Both the position numbers and the translations under genes were made by a program. Below the pieces are notes generated by a model. That model saw only the letters and a program-made list of their open reading frames with translations. It was not told the DNA's origin and ran no database searches. Positions 17,605-25,616 of a stretch of DNA of 64,000 nt are shown here, in pieces; position 1 is the stretch's first letter, and each line of letters opens with the position of its first letter. Origin of the DNA: BCD1 sp965230565 (GTDB lineage Bacteria > Bacteroidota > Bacteroidia > Chitinophagales > Saprospiraceae). Location: contig CBDDLH010000016.1 of the NCBI GenBank assembly GCA_965230565.1, positions 868,001-932,000 of the forward strand. Direction: 5' to 3'.

Positions 17605-17854
17605 CAAAAGCTTTAAGAGAGTAAAGCTTTTTTTATGCCCACAGGACGAGAAGGCAGTTTATCCCGTCCTAGAAAAATAAGGAGGGACAGCGACTATATT
17701 TTTCAGGAACGGGAAGGCATGGCGGGGCTACCAAGCTTTACGAGAGTAAAGCTTTTTTAATGCCCGCAGGACGAGAAGGCAGTTTATCCCGTCCTAGAAA
17801 AATAAGGAGTGTCAGCGACTATATTTTTCAGGAACGGGAAGGCATGGCGGCTAC
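17597..17854 (+). repeat. 126-bp tandem duplication anchored at the tRNA 3' end
   Basis: Unit 1 (17597-17722) starts with CGGGGCTAC, the last bases of the tRNA acceptor, and is repeated almost exactly at 17723-17847; a third start with CGGCTAC follows at 17848. Each unit carries the terminator hairpin and a long imperfect hairpin with arms CCCGTCCTAGAAAAATA and TATTTTTCAGGAACGGG (17663-17713 in unit 1). Differences between units are a few substitutions and single-base indels. Confidence 0.9.
17608..17634 (+). terminator. rho-independent terminator of tRNA-Arg
   Basis: Perfect 8-bp stem AAGCTTTA/TAAAGCTT with a 6-nt loop, continuing into six T residues, 3 bases after the tRNA end. A duplicate of this terminator is at 17733-17758. 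Confidence 0.85.
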
Positions 17855-17982
17855 TATCCTTAAAATCTTACCATTCACTGTCAGCCGCTGGGCCAATCTT
17901 TTTTACTTCATTCGTTTTACTAATTTGGTGGGTCAGCGTTTTGTCCCATTAATAAATATTTAACCCAAAAACGAAAAAGTTG

Positions 17983-17990
17983 TATTTTTG
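17983..17990 (+). promoter_or_regulatory. probable -7 element of the MarR gene
   Basis: TATTTTTG fits TANNTTTG, 25 bases before the ATG. The -33 position reads TTA instead of TTG. Confidence 0.4.
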
Positions 17991-18015
17991 ACCGAACACC
18001 ACAATCAGCGAATTC

Positions 18016-18498
18016 ATGAAATATACTGAAATTCTCATTCGGCTTCGACAAATAATTCGTTCCGTTAATCTGGAAAGTAAGCGAATTGAAAAAGAATACG
18101 GCATAAGTATTCCGCAGTTGTTATGTCTGAATTTCCTGAATGAAAAAGATACCTTTCAGGCAAGTCATAAAGAATTAAAAGACTTTCTGAAACTTAATGC
18201 CAGTACCGTTACAGGCATCATAACGCGATTGGAACAAAAAGGATTTGTGGCGAGATTACCCAAAAAAGGCGATAAAAGAGTTGGTTTGATTTCAATTACC
18301 GCCAATGGAGCCAAGCTTCTGGAGGAGGTTCCGGAACCACTTCACGAACAACTCTCCAATAAACTAAAAAAACTTTCACCCGAAGATTTGAATAAATTAA
18401 TCGAATCATTTGATGTAATTACCAATTTTTTAGATGTCGAAAATGTAGATGCCGCACCAATCATTACGGCCACAATTGAAATTCCAAAACAGGGCTAG
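18016..18498 (+). CDS. MarR family transcriptional regulator
   Basis: A 160-aa winged-helix regulator. The dimerisation helix is at the N-terminus, the recognition part is about residues 52-75 (HKELKDFLKLNASTVTGIIT) and the wing is LPKKGDKRVGLISIT, followed by long C-terminal dimer helices. MarR proteins bind palindromes as dimers and release them on ligand binding. The next gene cluster on the same strand begins with a promoter overlapping a 36-bp perfect palindrome, a natural candidate operator for this protein; the ligand might be an aromatic or acylated amino acid, which is inference. Confidence 0.92.
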   Translation: MKYTEILIRLRQIIRSVNLESKRIEKEYGISIPQLLCLNFLNEKDTFQASHKELKDFLKLNASTVTGIITRLEQKGFVARLPKKGDKRVGLISITANGAKLLEEVPEPLHEQLSNKLKKLSPEDLNKLIESFDVITNFLDVENVDAAPIITATIEIPKQG

Positions 18499-18869
18499 AA
18501 ACTGATTGCCAATCCATAGATTTTTCATTTCTTCTTTTACACCTCATTTTATTTTGTAAAAACACTAAGTTTTGCACCTAAAGTAGTTTCAGATGAAACT
18601 AAATTACTATCTATGCTCTAAATGCATTCATAATTCAATCCGTTCATTCCCTCTCAATGTTCACAAGAGGTTTAGAGCCTGTTTTGCACCAAAAAGCAAA
18701 ATTGGATTTTCAGCATTTTTTACTGTATGTGAGCCAAGTGTGACAACACAATTAGTCCAATCAAACTTACCCTACCTTTGTGGATAAACAATAAAAATAA
18801 TTAAGCCGCAATCCTTTTTGATTAAGTCTTCTTAATAAAGCAGCAATAATAAAAGAATCCTAACCATTA
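18499..18869. other. 371-bp intergenic region after the MarR gene
   Basis: No convincing gene. A -7-like TACCTTTG lies at 18773-18780 without a -33 partner, and a 64-codon frame at 18593-18787 has no family signal. The base composition is AT-rich. Confidence 0.4.
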
Positions 18870-18913
18870 GGCATTAAATAGTTTCTGCAGAAACTATTTA
18901 ATGCCTATATTTG
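18870..18913 (+). promoter_or_regulatory. 36-bp perfect palindrome (operator) joined to a -7 promoter element
   Basis: Bases 18870-18905 form a perfect palindrome with half-site GGCATTAAATAGTTTCTG. It is followed without gap by TATATTTG (18906-18913), an exact TANNTTTG -7 box, so the palindrome covers the -33 to -8 region of the promoter. This is the arrangement expected of a repressor operator. The transcript would start near 18920, about 125 bases before the GNAT gene. The upstream MarR protein is the best candidate binder. Confidence 0.7.
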
Positions 18914-18936
18914 CATTTTATGTGAATTCCGAAAAT

Positions 18937-19023
18937 TCATTTTTTGTCGCGTAAGTATAATGCGATCAATAGGATGAAGGCTAACAACATGTTTATGAGA
19001 AGCCATTTCCTGATGTTAACCAT
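18937..19023 (-). CDS. possible 28-aa single-pass membrane peptide
   Basis: A minus-strand frame with ATG at 19021-19023 encodes 28 residues: a positively charged start MVNIRKW, a 17-residue hydrophobic stretch (LLINMLLAFILLIALYL), and the basic end RDKK. This has the layout of a small inner-membrane peptide. It lies antisense in the leader of the amino-acid operon. No Shine-Dalgarno sequence is visible, but these are rare in Bacteroidota. It could be chance. Confidence 0.35.
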   Translation of the reverse strand: MVNIRKWLLINMLLAFILLIALYLRDKK

Positions 19024-19045
19024 AATTTCGAATACAAATTGAGAG

Positions 19046-19492
19046 ATGAAAGAAGCAAACACTAAAGTATTCACCCCAAATGAGAACCTTACCTACCTTC
19101 AAACAGAAAAAGTAGCCGATTTTTTATTTACACATTTGCAAGAATACGGGGATGAGAAAAAGGATATTAAAAAAGCTATTGACTATGCGATGAAGGAAGT
19201 TCCCTCCATTGGGGGATATGTTATTACCCACTCTCTATCAGACAAAATCATCGGAGCTGTGGTGGTTAATAAAACAGGTATGAGTGGGTACATTCCCGAA
19301 AATATTCTGGTATATATTGCTATTCACCAAGACTTTAGGGGTAAGGGAATAGGTAAAAAACTTATGCAGGAAGCTTTAAATTTTGCTGACGGTGATGTCG
19401 CTCTTCATGTCGAACCAGATAACCCTGCCAAATTTTTGTACGAAAAATTGGGCTTCGAAAATAAATATCTGGAAATGCGATACAAAAAATAG
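19046..19492 (+). CDS. GNAT family N-acetyltransferase
   Basis: A 148-aa acetyltransferase with the acetyl-CoA-binding motif A VYIAIHQDFRGKGIGKKLMQ and the C-terminal motif B LHVEPDNPAKFLYEKLGFE. It is the first gene after the palindromic promoter and is separated by 109 bases from the symporter gene. GNAT enzymes acetylate amines; in this operon an amino group of an amino acid is a reasonable substrate, and the M20 enzyme downstream could remove an acyl group, but this is inferred from context only. Confidence 0.88.
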   Translation: MKEANTKVFTPNENLTYLQTEKVADFLFTHLQEYGDEKKDIKKAIDYAMKEVPSIGGYVITHSLSDKIIGAVVVNKTGMSGYIPENILVYIAIHQDFRGKGIGKKLMQEALNFADGDVALHVEPDNPAKFLYEKLGFENKYLEMRYKK

Positions 19493-19601
19493 TTTACGAC
19501 AGAAACCAAAATTTATTTGATTGCAATAAGTTCCTGAGGGTTTATCTGACATGAAACAAAATTAATGTTTCGATTCCATTAAACTAACAAAAAAGAAAGA
19601 T

Positions 19602-20972
19602 TTGCATTGGGTAGATATTATTATTTTCATTGCCTATTTCCTTGCCATGCTAGGCGTTGGATTTTATTTTTTCTCCAAAAATAAAGATACGGAAGATTAC
19701 TATGTAGGCGGGAGAAACATGAATAGTTGGCATATAGGCTTATCAGTAGTAGCAACGGATGTGGGGGGCGGTTTTTCTATTGGATTAGGAGGATTGGGTT
19801 TCTTAATAGGAATAGCAGGCTCCTGGATGCTATTTACCGGATTGATTGGTGCCTGGTTAGCTTCTGTTTTTCTCATCCCGAAAGTGAGTCAACTTGCTCA
19901 AACACAACAGTTTCTTACTTTTCCTCAACTATTCCAGCACTATTATAATGGAAAAGTAGCATTACTGGCTGGTTTGATTTCTGCTATCGGGTACATTGGA
20001 TTTACCAGTTCCCAACTATTAGCCGGAGCAAAACTGGCATCTTCAACCTTCCTGGAATTAGACCTTAATTCTGCACTATTAATCATGGGGGTAATAGCTG
20101 TCGGTTATACGGTTGTTGGAGGTTTAAAAGCAGTAATTTATACGGACACCGTTCAATGGATAATTCTAATGGGCGGTTTAATTTTTATTGGAATCCCTCT
20201 CGGATATATTTCTATTGGAGGGTTAAGTGCCATAAAAGAAACCTTGTCCGGCCAGTTTCTTTCCTTAGGGAATATAAAAGCCGTAACCTTTTTGAATTGG
20301 TTTATTACCATCGTTCCCATTTGGTTTGTTGGAATGACCTTATATCAACGAATCTATGCGTGTAAAGATGAAAAGACGGCAAAAAAAGCATGGTATATTG
20401 CCGGGCTTTTTGAGTATCCGATCATGGCTTTTATGGGGGTGTTGTTAGGCTTGTTTGCCAGGGTTGGGGCAGAGCAAGGCATGTTTGCATATGCGGGTTA
20501 TATAACCGCCGGCGAAATGGATGCTGAAATGGGCCTGCCGATGTTATTACGAACAGTGCTGCCAGTTGGATTAATGGGCTTAATGTTATCTGCCTATTTC
20601 TCTGCAATTATGTCTACCGCAGATAGCTGTCTAATGGCCGCTTCAGGAAATGTTGTAACAGATATTTTGGACCGGGTGTTACCCAGGAAGTTAAGCGATA
20701 AAGAAAACCTGCGTTATTCTCAACTAGCTACTCTTTTTATTGGCATATTAGCATTGTTATTGGCTACCACCATGCAAAATGTCCTGGAATTGATGTTATT
20801 GTCTTATGCCTTTATGGTGTCAGGGTTATTTGTGCCCGTTATTGGAGCCTTATTTTGGAAACATAGTACGGCTCTTGCTGCTTTTTGGGCAATGCTGCTA
20901 GGAGGAATGACAACCACCACTTCTGGTGTTATCAAAGACAGGATTTACCTTTTGGCCTGGATGCCAATATAG
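19602..20972 (+). CDS. sodium:solute symporter family protein, frameshifted near the 3' end
   Basis: An SSS-family transporter (LeuT-like fold) with about 12-13 membrane segments: IIIFIAYFLAMLGVGFYFFS at the N-terminus, the family motif DVGGGFSIGLGGLGF, and AYFSAIMSTADSCLMAASGN. The start is TTG at 19602. This frame stops early after GVIKDRIYLLAWMPI, but the reading frame shifted by one position (from about 20933) continues with the expected family ending LPFGLDANIGGILVSG to a stop at 21050-21052, which overlaps the next start codon region. The gene is therefore either disrupted by a single indel between about 20905 and 20945 or affected by a sequence error. Confidence 0.88.
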   Translation: MHWVDIIIFIAYFLAMLGVGFYFFSKNKDTEDYYVGGRNMNSWHIGLSVVATDVGGGFSIGLGGLGFLIGIAGSWMLFTGLIGAWLASVFLIPKVSQLAQTQQFLTFPQLFQHYYNGKVALLAGLISAIGYIGFTSSQLLAGAKLASSTFLELDLNSALLIMGVIAVGYTVVGGLKAVIYTDTVQWIILMGGLIFIGIPLGYISIGGLSAIKETLSGQFLSLGNIKAVTFLNWFITIVPIWFVGMTLYQRIYACKDEKTAKKAWYIAGLFEYPIMAFMGVLLGLFARVGAEQGMFAYAGYITAGEMDAEMGLPMLLRTVLPVGLMGLMLSAYFSAIMSTADSCLMAASGNVVTDILDRVLPRKLSDKENLRYSQLATLFIGILALLLATTMQNVLELMLLSYAFMVSGLFVPVIGALFWKHSTALAAFWAMLLGGMTTTTSGVIKDRIYLLAWMPI

Positions 20973-21052
20973 GTGGGATACTGGTTTCAGGAGTTGTATT
21001 TATTGTATTGAGTTTGATGTTTCCGAAAAGAAAAAACCTGAAAAATGGATAG
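20933..21052 (+). other. out-of-frame C-terminal segment of the symporter
   Basis: Reading from 20933 to 21052 gives 39 residues that include LPFGLDANIGGILVSG, a hydrophobic helix and a basic tail PKRKNLKNG, typical of the last transmembrane helix of SSS transporters. The stop TAG at 21050 overlaps the ATG of the amidohydrolase at 21045 by 8 bases, the tight coupling expected in an intact operon. This identifies the true end of the symporter gene. Confidence 0.8.
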
Positions 21053-22181
21053 CATTAATGAGTTAGTTAGATTCAGGCATCATCTACACGCGCATCCTGA
21101 ATTATCAGGACAAGAATACCAGACAGCTAAAAAAATAGCCGAAACTATTACCAGGTTTAATCCAACATCCATTGTTGAAAAAGTAGGTGGTACTGGGTTA
21201 CTTGTCATTTTTGATAGTGGCCAAAAAGGATCAACAATTCTTTTTCGGGCAGAATTGGATGCTTTGCCTATCCATGAAATAAATGACTTTGCCTACCGGT
21301 CTACTGTTGATAATATAGCACACAAATGTGGTCATGACGGTCATGCTACTATTTTGCTAGGGTTGGCACAACGATTGTCTGAAAAGCCCTTCTCCAGAGG
21401 AAAAATTGTTTTACTTTTTCAACCAGCGGAAGAAAATGGCAAAGGAGCCAAAGCCGTTTTGTCTGACCCTAAGTTCGACATAATTCAACCGGATTTTGTT
21501 TTTGCTTTCCACAACTTGCCTGGCTACCCTCTACATCAGGTTGTTGTGAGAAAACAATCATTCACGTCCGCTGTTAAGAGCATTATTATCAAATTACATG
21601 GGAAAACTGCACATGCCGCCGAACCCGAATTTGGTATTAACCCTGCCTTAGCAATTGCTTCAATATTGGAGCAAACGAATAAATTGTCCAACAACCAACC
21701 AGAAAGGCAAGACTTTACCGTCATTACGCCCATCCATATTGAAATGGGTAAAATATATTATGGTATTTCTGCCGGTTACGGAGAATTACGATTGACTTTA
21801 CGAACCTGGACAGAGGAGCATTTGAATTTGGTTTCTGAAAAAATACTGCAGATCATTCAATCTGTTGCACAGGAAAATCAACTGAAAGCGGAAATTGAAT
21901 GGACACACCATTTTGCTGCCAATCAAAACAATGCAGATTCCGTAAATACGGTGGTTCAATCTGCTATTGAAAATCAATTATCAGTACTACAAAGGCCTTA
22001 CCCTTTTAAATGGGGAGAAGATTTTGGATTATTCACTCAAAAATATAACGGGGCCATGTTTGGAATTGGTGCTGGAGAAAACACACCGGCATTACATAAT
22101 CCAGATTACGACTTCCCTGATGCAATAATTCCAACCGGAGTTGATCTTTTCTATAGAATTGCCTCAAAAATTTTGGGATAA
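21045..22181 (+). CDS. M20 family amidohydrolase (M20D, N-acyl amino acid hydrolase type)
   Basis: A 378-aa zinc-dependent amidohydrolase of the hippurate/IAA-amino-acid hydrolase group. It opens with RHHLHAHPELSGQEYQTAKK (11-30). Metal ligands are visible as HKCGHDGH (93-100, with Cys95 and His97) and PAEE (127-130), plus FHNLPG and the C-terminal NPDYDFPD region. The lid domain contains LHGKTAHAAEPEFGINP. Such enzymes release a free amino acid from an N-acyl conjugate. It sits between the symporter (8-base overlap with the shifted frame) and the alanine racemase (4-base gap), supporting an uptake, deacylation and racemisation route. Confidence 0.92.
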   Translation: MDSINELVRFRHHLHAHPELSGQEYQTAKKIAETITRFNPTSIVEKVGGTGLLVIFDSGQKGSTILFRAELDALPIHEINDFAYRSTVDNIAHKCGHDGHATILLGLAQRLSEKPFSRGKIVLLFQPAEENGKGAKAVLSDPKFDIIQPDFVFAFHNLPGYPLHQVVVRKQSFTSAVKSIIIKLHGKTAHAAEPEFGINPALAIASILEQTNKLSNNQPERQDFTVITPIHIEMGKIYYGISAGYGELRLTLRTWTEEHLNLVSEKILQIIQSVAQENQLKAEIEWTHHFAANQNNADSVNTVVQSAIENQLSVLQRPYPFKWGEDFGLFTQKYNGAMFGIGAGENTPALHNPDYDFPDAIIPTGVDLFYRIASKILG

Positions 22182-22185
22182 CACT

Positions 22186-23337
22186 ATGCAGTACACATCA
22201 AAAATAGAATTAAGTAAATCTGCCTTAAAGCATAATCTTGAATTCATCAGAAGAATAATAGGAGAAAATACCCGGCTGTCTTCGGTAGTAAAGGGAAATG
22301 CTTACGGACATGGGATTGAACAATTTGTCTTATTGGCAAAGGAATGTGGTGTAGATCACTTTTCGGTATTTAGCGTTGATGAAGCTTACAGGGTCCGGAA
22401 AACCCTCAATGACAATACCCCAATCATGATCATGGGTATGATCGATAATGACCAGATGAAGTGGGTGATAGAAAATGGGATTTCATTCTTTGTTTTTGAA
22501 AAAGACCGTTTGGAGCAGGCCGTAAATATTGCTCGCCAGTTGGGTGTTCCAGCCCAAATTCACATCGAGATAGAAACGGGGATGAATCGTACAGGTTTTT
22601 CTACCAAAATATTTCCACGGGTCTTAGAGTACATAAAAAAAGAAGCTGACCATCTTATTATTAAAGGGTTATGTACTCATTATGCAGGTGCCGAAAGCAT
22701 TGCTAGTTATCATCGAGTAAAAAGACAAGAAAGAGTTTATGCAAGAGCCCATAAAAGAATGGTGAACCTCGGGGTTATACCGGAAATGAGACATACTGCC
22801 TGTTCTGCCGCTACAATCAGGTATCCCAAAACGAGAATGGACATGGTTCGGATTGGGATCCTTCAATACGGTTTTTTCCCAAGTAAGGAAACACTTATTC
22901 ATTATCTGACAAAAACCAAAGAAATCAATTATCCATTGAAGAGAATTATTACCTGGAAAAGCAAAATAATGAGTATTAAAACAGTAAAGACAGGAGAGTT
23001 TATTGGATATGGCACCTCCTATCTTGCTAATTCAGATATGAAAATTGCTACTGTACCAGTAGGTTATAGCCATGGGTTTAGCCGCTCTTTGAGCAACCAG
23101 GGAAGAGTACTTATTCATGAACAAAGGGTGAGTGTGGTAGGCACTGTAAATATGAATATGATGTCTGTGGATGTATCAAATATTGATGGAGTAAAAAAAG
23201 GTGATGAAGTTATCATTATTGGTAAACAAGGGGATTTGGAAATTTCAGTTTCCTCCTTCAGTGAATTTAGTGACCAGGTTAACTATGAATTGTTGACAAG
23301 GCTTCCTTCCGGTATTCCCAGGAAGATTATTGATTAA
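22186..23337 (+). CDS. alr: alanine racemase (fold type III PLP enzyme)
   Basis: A 383-aa alanine racemase. The PLP lysine is K36 in SSVVKGNAYGHG, and the second catalytic residue is the Tyr of IGYGTSY in the C-terminal beta domain, followed by VPVGYSHGFSR. It contains ETGMNRTGF and the VNMNMMSVDVS block typical of the C-terminal Ala_racemase domain. The ATG at 22186 is preferred over an upstream start inside the M20 gene because the family begins with a short strand before the catalytic domain. Because it is in a catabolic-looking operon, it may be a broad-specificity or dedicated catabolic racemase and not the cell-wall enzyme. Confidence 0.9.
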   Translation: MQYTSKIELSKSALKHNLEFIRRIIGENTRLSSVVKGNAYGHGIEQFVLLAKECGVDHFSVFSVDEAYRVRKTLNDNTPIMIMGMIDNDQMKWVIENGISFFVFEKDRLEQAVNIARQLGVPAQIHIEIETGMNRTGFSTKIFPRVLEYIKKEADHLIIKGLCTHYAGAESIASYHRVKRQERVYARAHKRMVNLGVIPEMRHTACSAATIRYPKTRMDMVRIGILQYGFFPSKETLIHYLTKTKEINYPLKRIITWKSKIMSIKTVKTGEFIGYGTSYLANSDMKIATVPVGYSHGFSRSLSNQGRVLIHEQRVSVVGTVNMNMMSVDVSNIDGVKKGDEVIIIGKQGDLEISVSSFSEFSDQVNYELLTRLPSGIPRKIID

Positions 23338-23350
23338 CCAAATAAGAATT

Positions 23351-24421
23351 ATGGCTTATATCAAGTTATTTAAAGATCGATTAAAACACAATTATAAATT
23401 TTTACAAAAAACTTTCGACCATCATGAAAAAGATTGGGCAATAGTTACCAAGCTGCTGTGTGGAAACGAACTATACTTAAAAGAGGTCCTTGGATTAGGT
23501 ATTCAGGAAGTTTGTGACAGCCGCCTTAACAATTTAAAAAAGATCAAGAAAATTAACCCTGACATACAAACTGTTTATATTAAACCTCCTCCCAAACGAA
23601 GCATCAAAAATGTTGTAAAATACGCTGATGTTTCCTTCAATTCAGAAAGTTCCGTTATACAATTACTCTCTGATGAAGCGGTACGCCAAAACAAAGTGCA
23701 CAGAGTCACCATAATGATAGAGTTAGGTGACCTGCGGGAAGGAATTATGGGAGAAAATTTAATTGATTTTTATAGCAGGGTCTTTGATTTACCCAATATT
23801 GAAATTGTAGCAATTGGGGCAAACCTGAACTGTCTGCATGGTGTTATGCCGTCGCAAGACAAACTCATTCAGCTAAGCTTATACAAACAATTAATTGAAG
23901 CTACTTTTCATAAAAAAATAAAATGGGTTACCGGAGGAACATCTGTTACTTTATCCCTACTTTTTAAACAACAAGTTCCCCGGTCTGTCAATCACTTTCG
24001 GATTGGAGAAACTTTATTTTTTGGAAACAATTTGGTAACAGGGAAGCGAATCAAAGGGATGAAAACCGGAGTATTACGGCTTTATTCTGAAATATTGGAA
24101 ATAACCGAAAAACCTAAGCTTCCTATAGGTGAACTGGCTGAAAATCCATACGGGGAAGTTTTTGAAATTGATGATCAGGACTATGGTAAAACTTCTTTTA
24201 GGGCCATTATTGATATAGGATCTCTGGATATTTCACCTGATTATTTAATTCCTGATGACCCTGAATTACAAGTTGTCAGTGCAAGTTCAGATATGTTAAT
24301 TGTTGATTTGGGAAACACTAAACGTAATTATAAGGTGGGTGGTATTATCTCCTTCAAATTAAAGTACATGGGAGCACTTCATTTACTCAACTCTGATTAT
24401 ATCGAAAAAAAGGTTGGGTAA
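23351..24421 (+). CDS. alanine/ornithine racemase family PLP-dependent enzyme (Orr-like)
   Basis: A 356-aa protein with the alanine-racemase N-terminal TIM barrel: DRLKHNYKFLQ, the probable PLP lysine in AIVTKLLCGN, DSRLNNLKKIKK, and IELGDLREGIM. The pattern matches the ornithine racemase (Orr) group described from amino-acid-fermenting clostridia more than classical Alr. The C-terminal part (about 270-356) is a small beta domain. ATG at 23351 is preferred over a TTG that overlaps the alr stop. It follows alr by 13 bases and is the last gene of the operon. Two different racemases in one operon point to handling of at least two amino acids, or of a mixed substrate. Confidence 0.85.
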   Translation: MAYIKLFKDRLKHNYKFLQKTFDHHEKDWAIVTKLLCGNELYLKEVLGLGIQEVCDSRLNNLKKIKKINPDIQTVYIKPPPKRSIKNVVKYADVSFNSESSVIQLLSDEAVRQNKVHRVTIMIELGDLREGIMGENLIDFYSRVFDLPNIEIVAIGANLNCLHGVMPSQDKLIQLSLYKQLIEATFHKKIKWVTGGTSVTLSLLFKQQVPRSVNHFRIGETLFFGNNLVTGKRIKGMKTGVLRLYSEILEITEKPKLPIGELAENPYGEVFEIDDQDYGKTSFRAIIDIGSLDISPDYLIPDDPELQVVSASSDMLIVDLGNTKRNYKVGGIISFKLKYMGALHLLNSDYIEKKVG

Positions 24422-24633
24422 TCCACAATGAACCGATAGAGGTTAGATAACTGTATTGTTGTAATTCCTCCAGACTTTTCCAACTAATACCAAAACATTA
24501 TCCTACATATTTAGATCCCGCTCAAGGCTAGAGGAGAAGTTTATGAAAACCTGAGAAATCAAAATAAAAAATAATTCTGGCGGGACTGCTAGATTTTACA
24601 TTAGGAAGTCTTTTGTGCCAGACTTAAGAACTC

Positions 24634-25341
24634 TTATCCCTGCACCACCTCATATTCTGCAATGGCATTCTTCTCTCTGCCGTAATGCAATTGCACTACT
24701 GCATAATACATGTAAATGATAAAAATGGTCATCAGGGCGTGTGTCAATGCCTGGTGGTTGAACCATTGGCTGATGATGACTTCTGCGTTGTACAAAAAGC
24801 CGATGAAGCAGGCAAATAATACGCCTATAACCACATGCCAGGATTCCTTTACTTTCCACTTTATTGAGGCCAGAGTGTACAAAGGGAGCATGAGACCAAC
24901 ATAACAAAAGGCTGCATTCATCTGGACCAGATGAAAACCTCTGGTTTCCGGATTGATCATGAATAAATAAAAGGCAATCAACTTCAAAACAGTTATCGCC
25001 TTGAGGTTTTTATAGGTTTGGGAAGAAAGTTCTGGTTTAAAAAATTCGAGGGATGCTCTTTCAAAAAAGAACAGACCTATCGCACTTAGACACCATCCTA
25101 CCAACTTCCACAATGGGCTGATATAATACAGAAAAGCATGACCCAGAATTCCTGCAAACAAAGTAGTCAACCCCAGGAATAAAAAATACTTATAAAAGAT
25201 ATTCATGCTTTTTGAGGAAGCTTTTTTCTTCCACAAAAGGTATGCTACAATGAGCCCGGTAAATCCGGTGATCAAATCCGTCAGGGAACCTACCGGTTCC
25301 AAAATGACAATGCCCTGAATTTCTATTTGATTCAATTTCAT
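24634..25341 (-). CDS. multi-pass membrane protein of unknown function
   Basis: A 235-aa protein with about seven hydrophobic helices (around residues 18-38, 50-70, 75-95, 110-128, 138-158, 165-185, 198-218). Between the helices are conserved-looking polar residues in membrane positions: GHAFLYY, NAEVIISQWFNHQALTHALM. His and Asn placed in helices recall metal-dependent seven-helix hydrolases such as ceramidase or PAQR types, but the signature motifs of those families are not seen, so no function is given. Single gene, convergent with the racemase operon. Confidence 0.75.
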   Translation of the reverse strand: MKLNQIEIQGIVILEPVGSLTDLITGFTGLIVAYLLWKKKASSKSMNIFYKYFLFLGLTTLFAGILGHAFLYYISPLWKLVGWCLSAIGLFFFERASLEFFKPELSSQTYKNLKAITVLKLIAFYLFMINPETRGFHLVQMNAAFCYVGLMLPLYTLASIKWKVKESWHVVIGVLFACFIGFLYNAEVIISQWFNHQALTHALMTIFIIYMYYAVVQLHYGREKNAIAEYEVVQG

Positions 25342-25584
25342 AAAAGCCCGTTTGTATTATTTGACTTCAAATTTTGAACAATCCCCTGCCGAGGTCAAGG
25401 CCCGGACAAGGAGGACCAAAATAAATACAAAGAAGCTTCGGAGAAATTTCTTGCATCATTGACACCTGTCCAAACTACCTAAAAACTCTGCGAAGATAAT
25501 AAAAGATATTTTAGCCCGAAGAGTTCCCTTTGGCCAGTCATATAAACAGTACCCTTCCAAATTCATTATTCTTTTATCAATTCG

Positions 25585-25592
25585 TACATTTG
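25585..25592 (+). promoter_or_regulatory. probable -7 element of the MobA-like/XdhC pair
   Basis: TACATTTG is an exact match to TANNTTTG, 24 bases before the TTG start proposed for the MobA-like gene. Its position supports that start over a longer in-frame start at 25530. The -33 position reads TTC. Confidence 0.4.
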
Positions 25593-25616
25593 GTCAAGGC
25601 AAATTATTATACTGAT

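Noticed and set aside
17597..17854. tRNA-anchored repeats considered as flanks of an integrated element
   Set aside because: The repeats are directly adjacent, enclose no genes, and no integrase is present; only a scar or slippage remains possible.
17760..17963. 67-codon frame running through the second repeat unit
   Set aside because: It is translated repeat sequence with no family character; the following MarR gene has its own promoter-like element.
18593..18787. 64-codon frame between the MarR gene and the palindrome
   Set aside because: No recognisable domain, unusual Cys/Phe-rich content typical for non-coding AT-rich DNA, no promoter in front.
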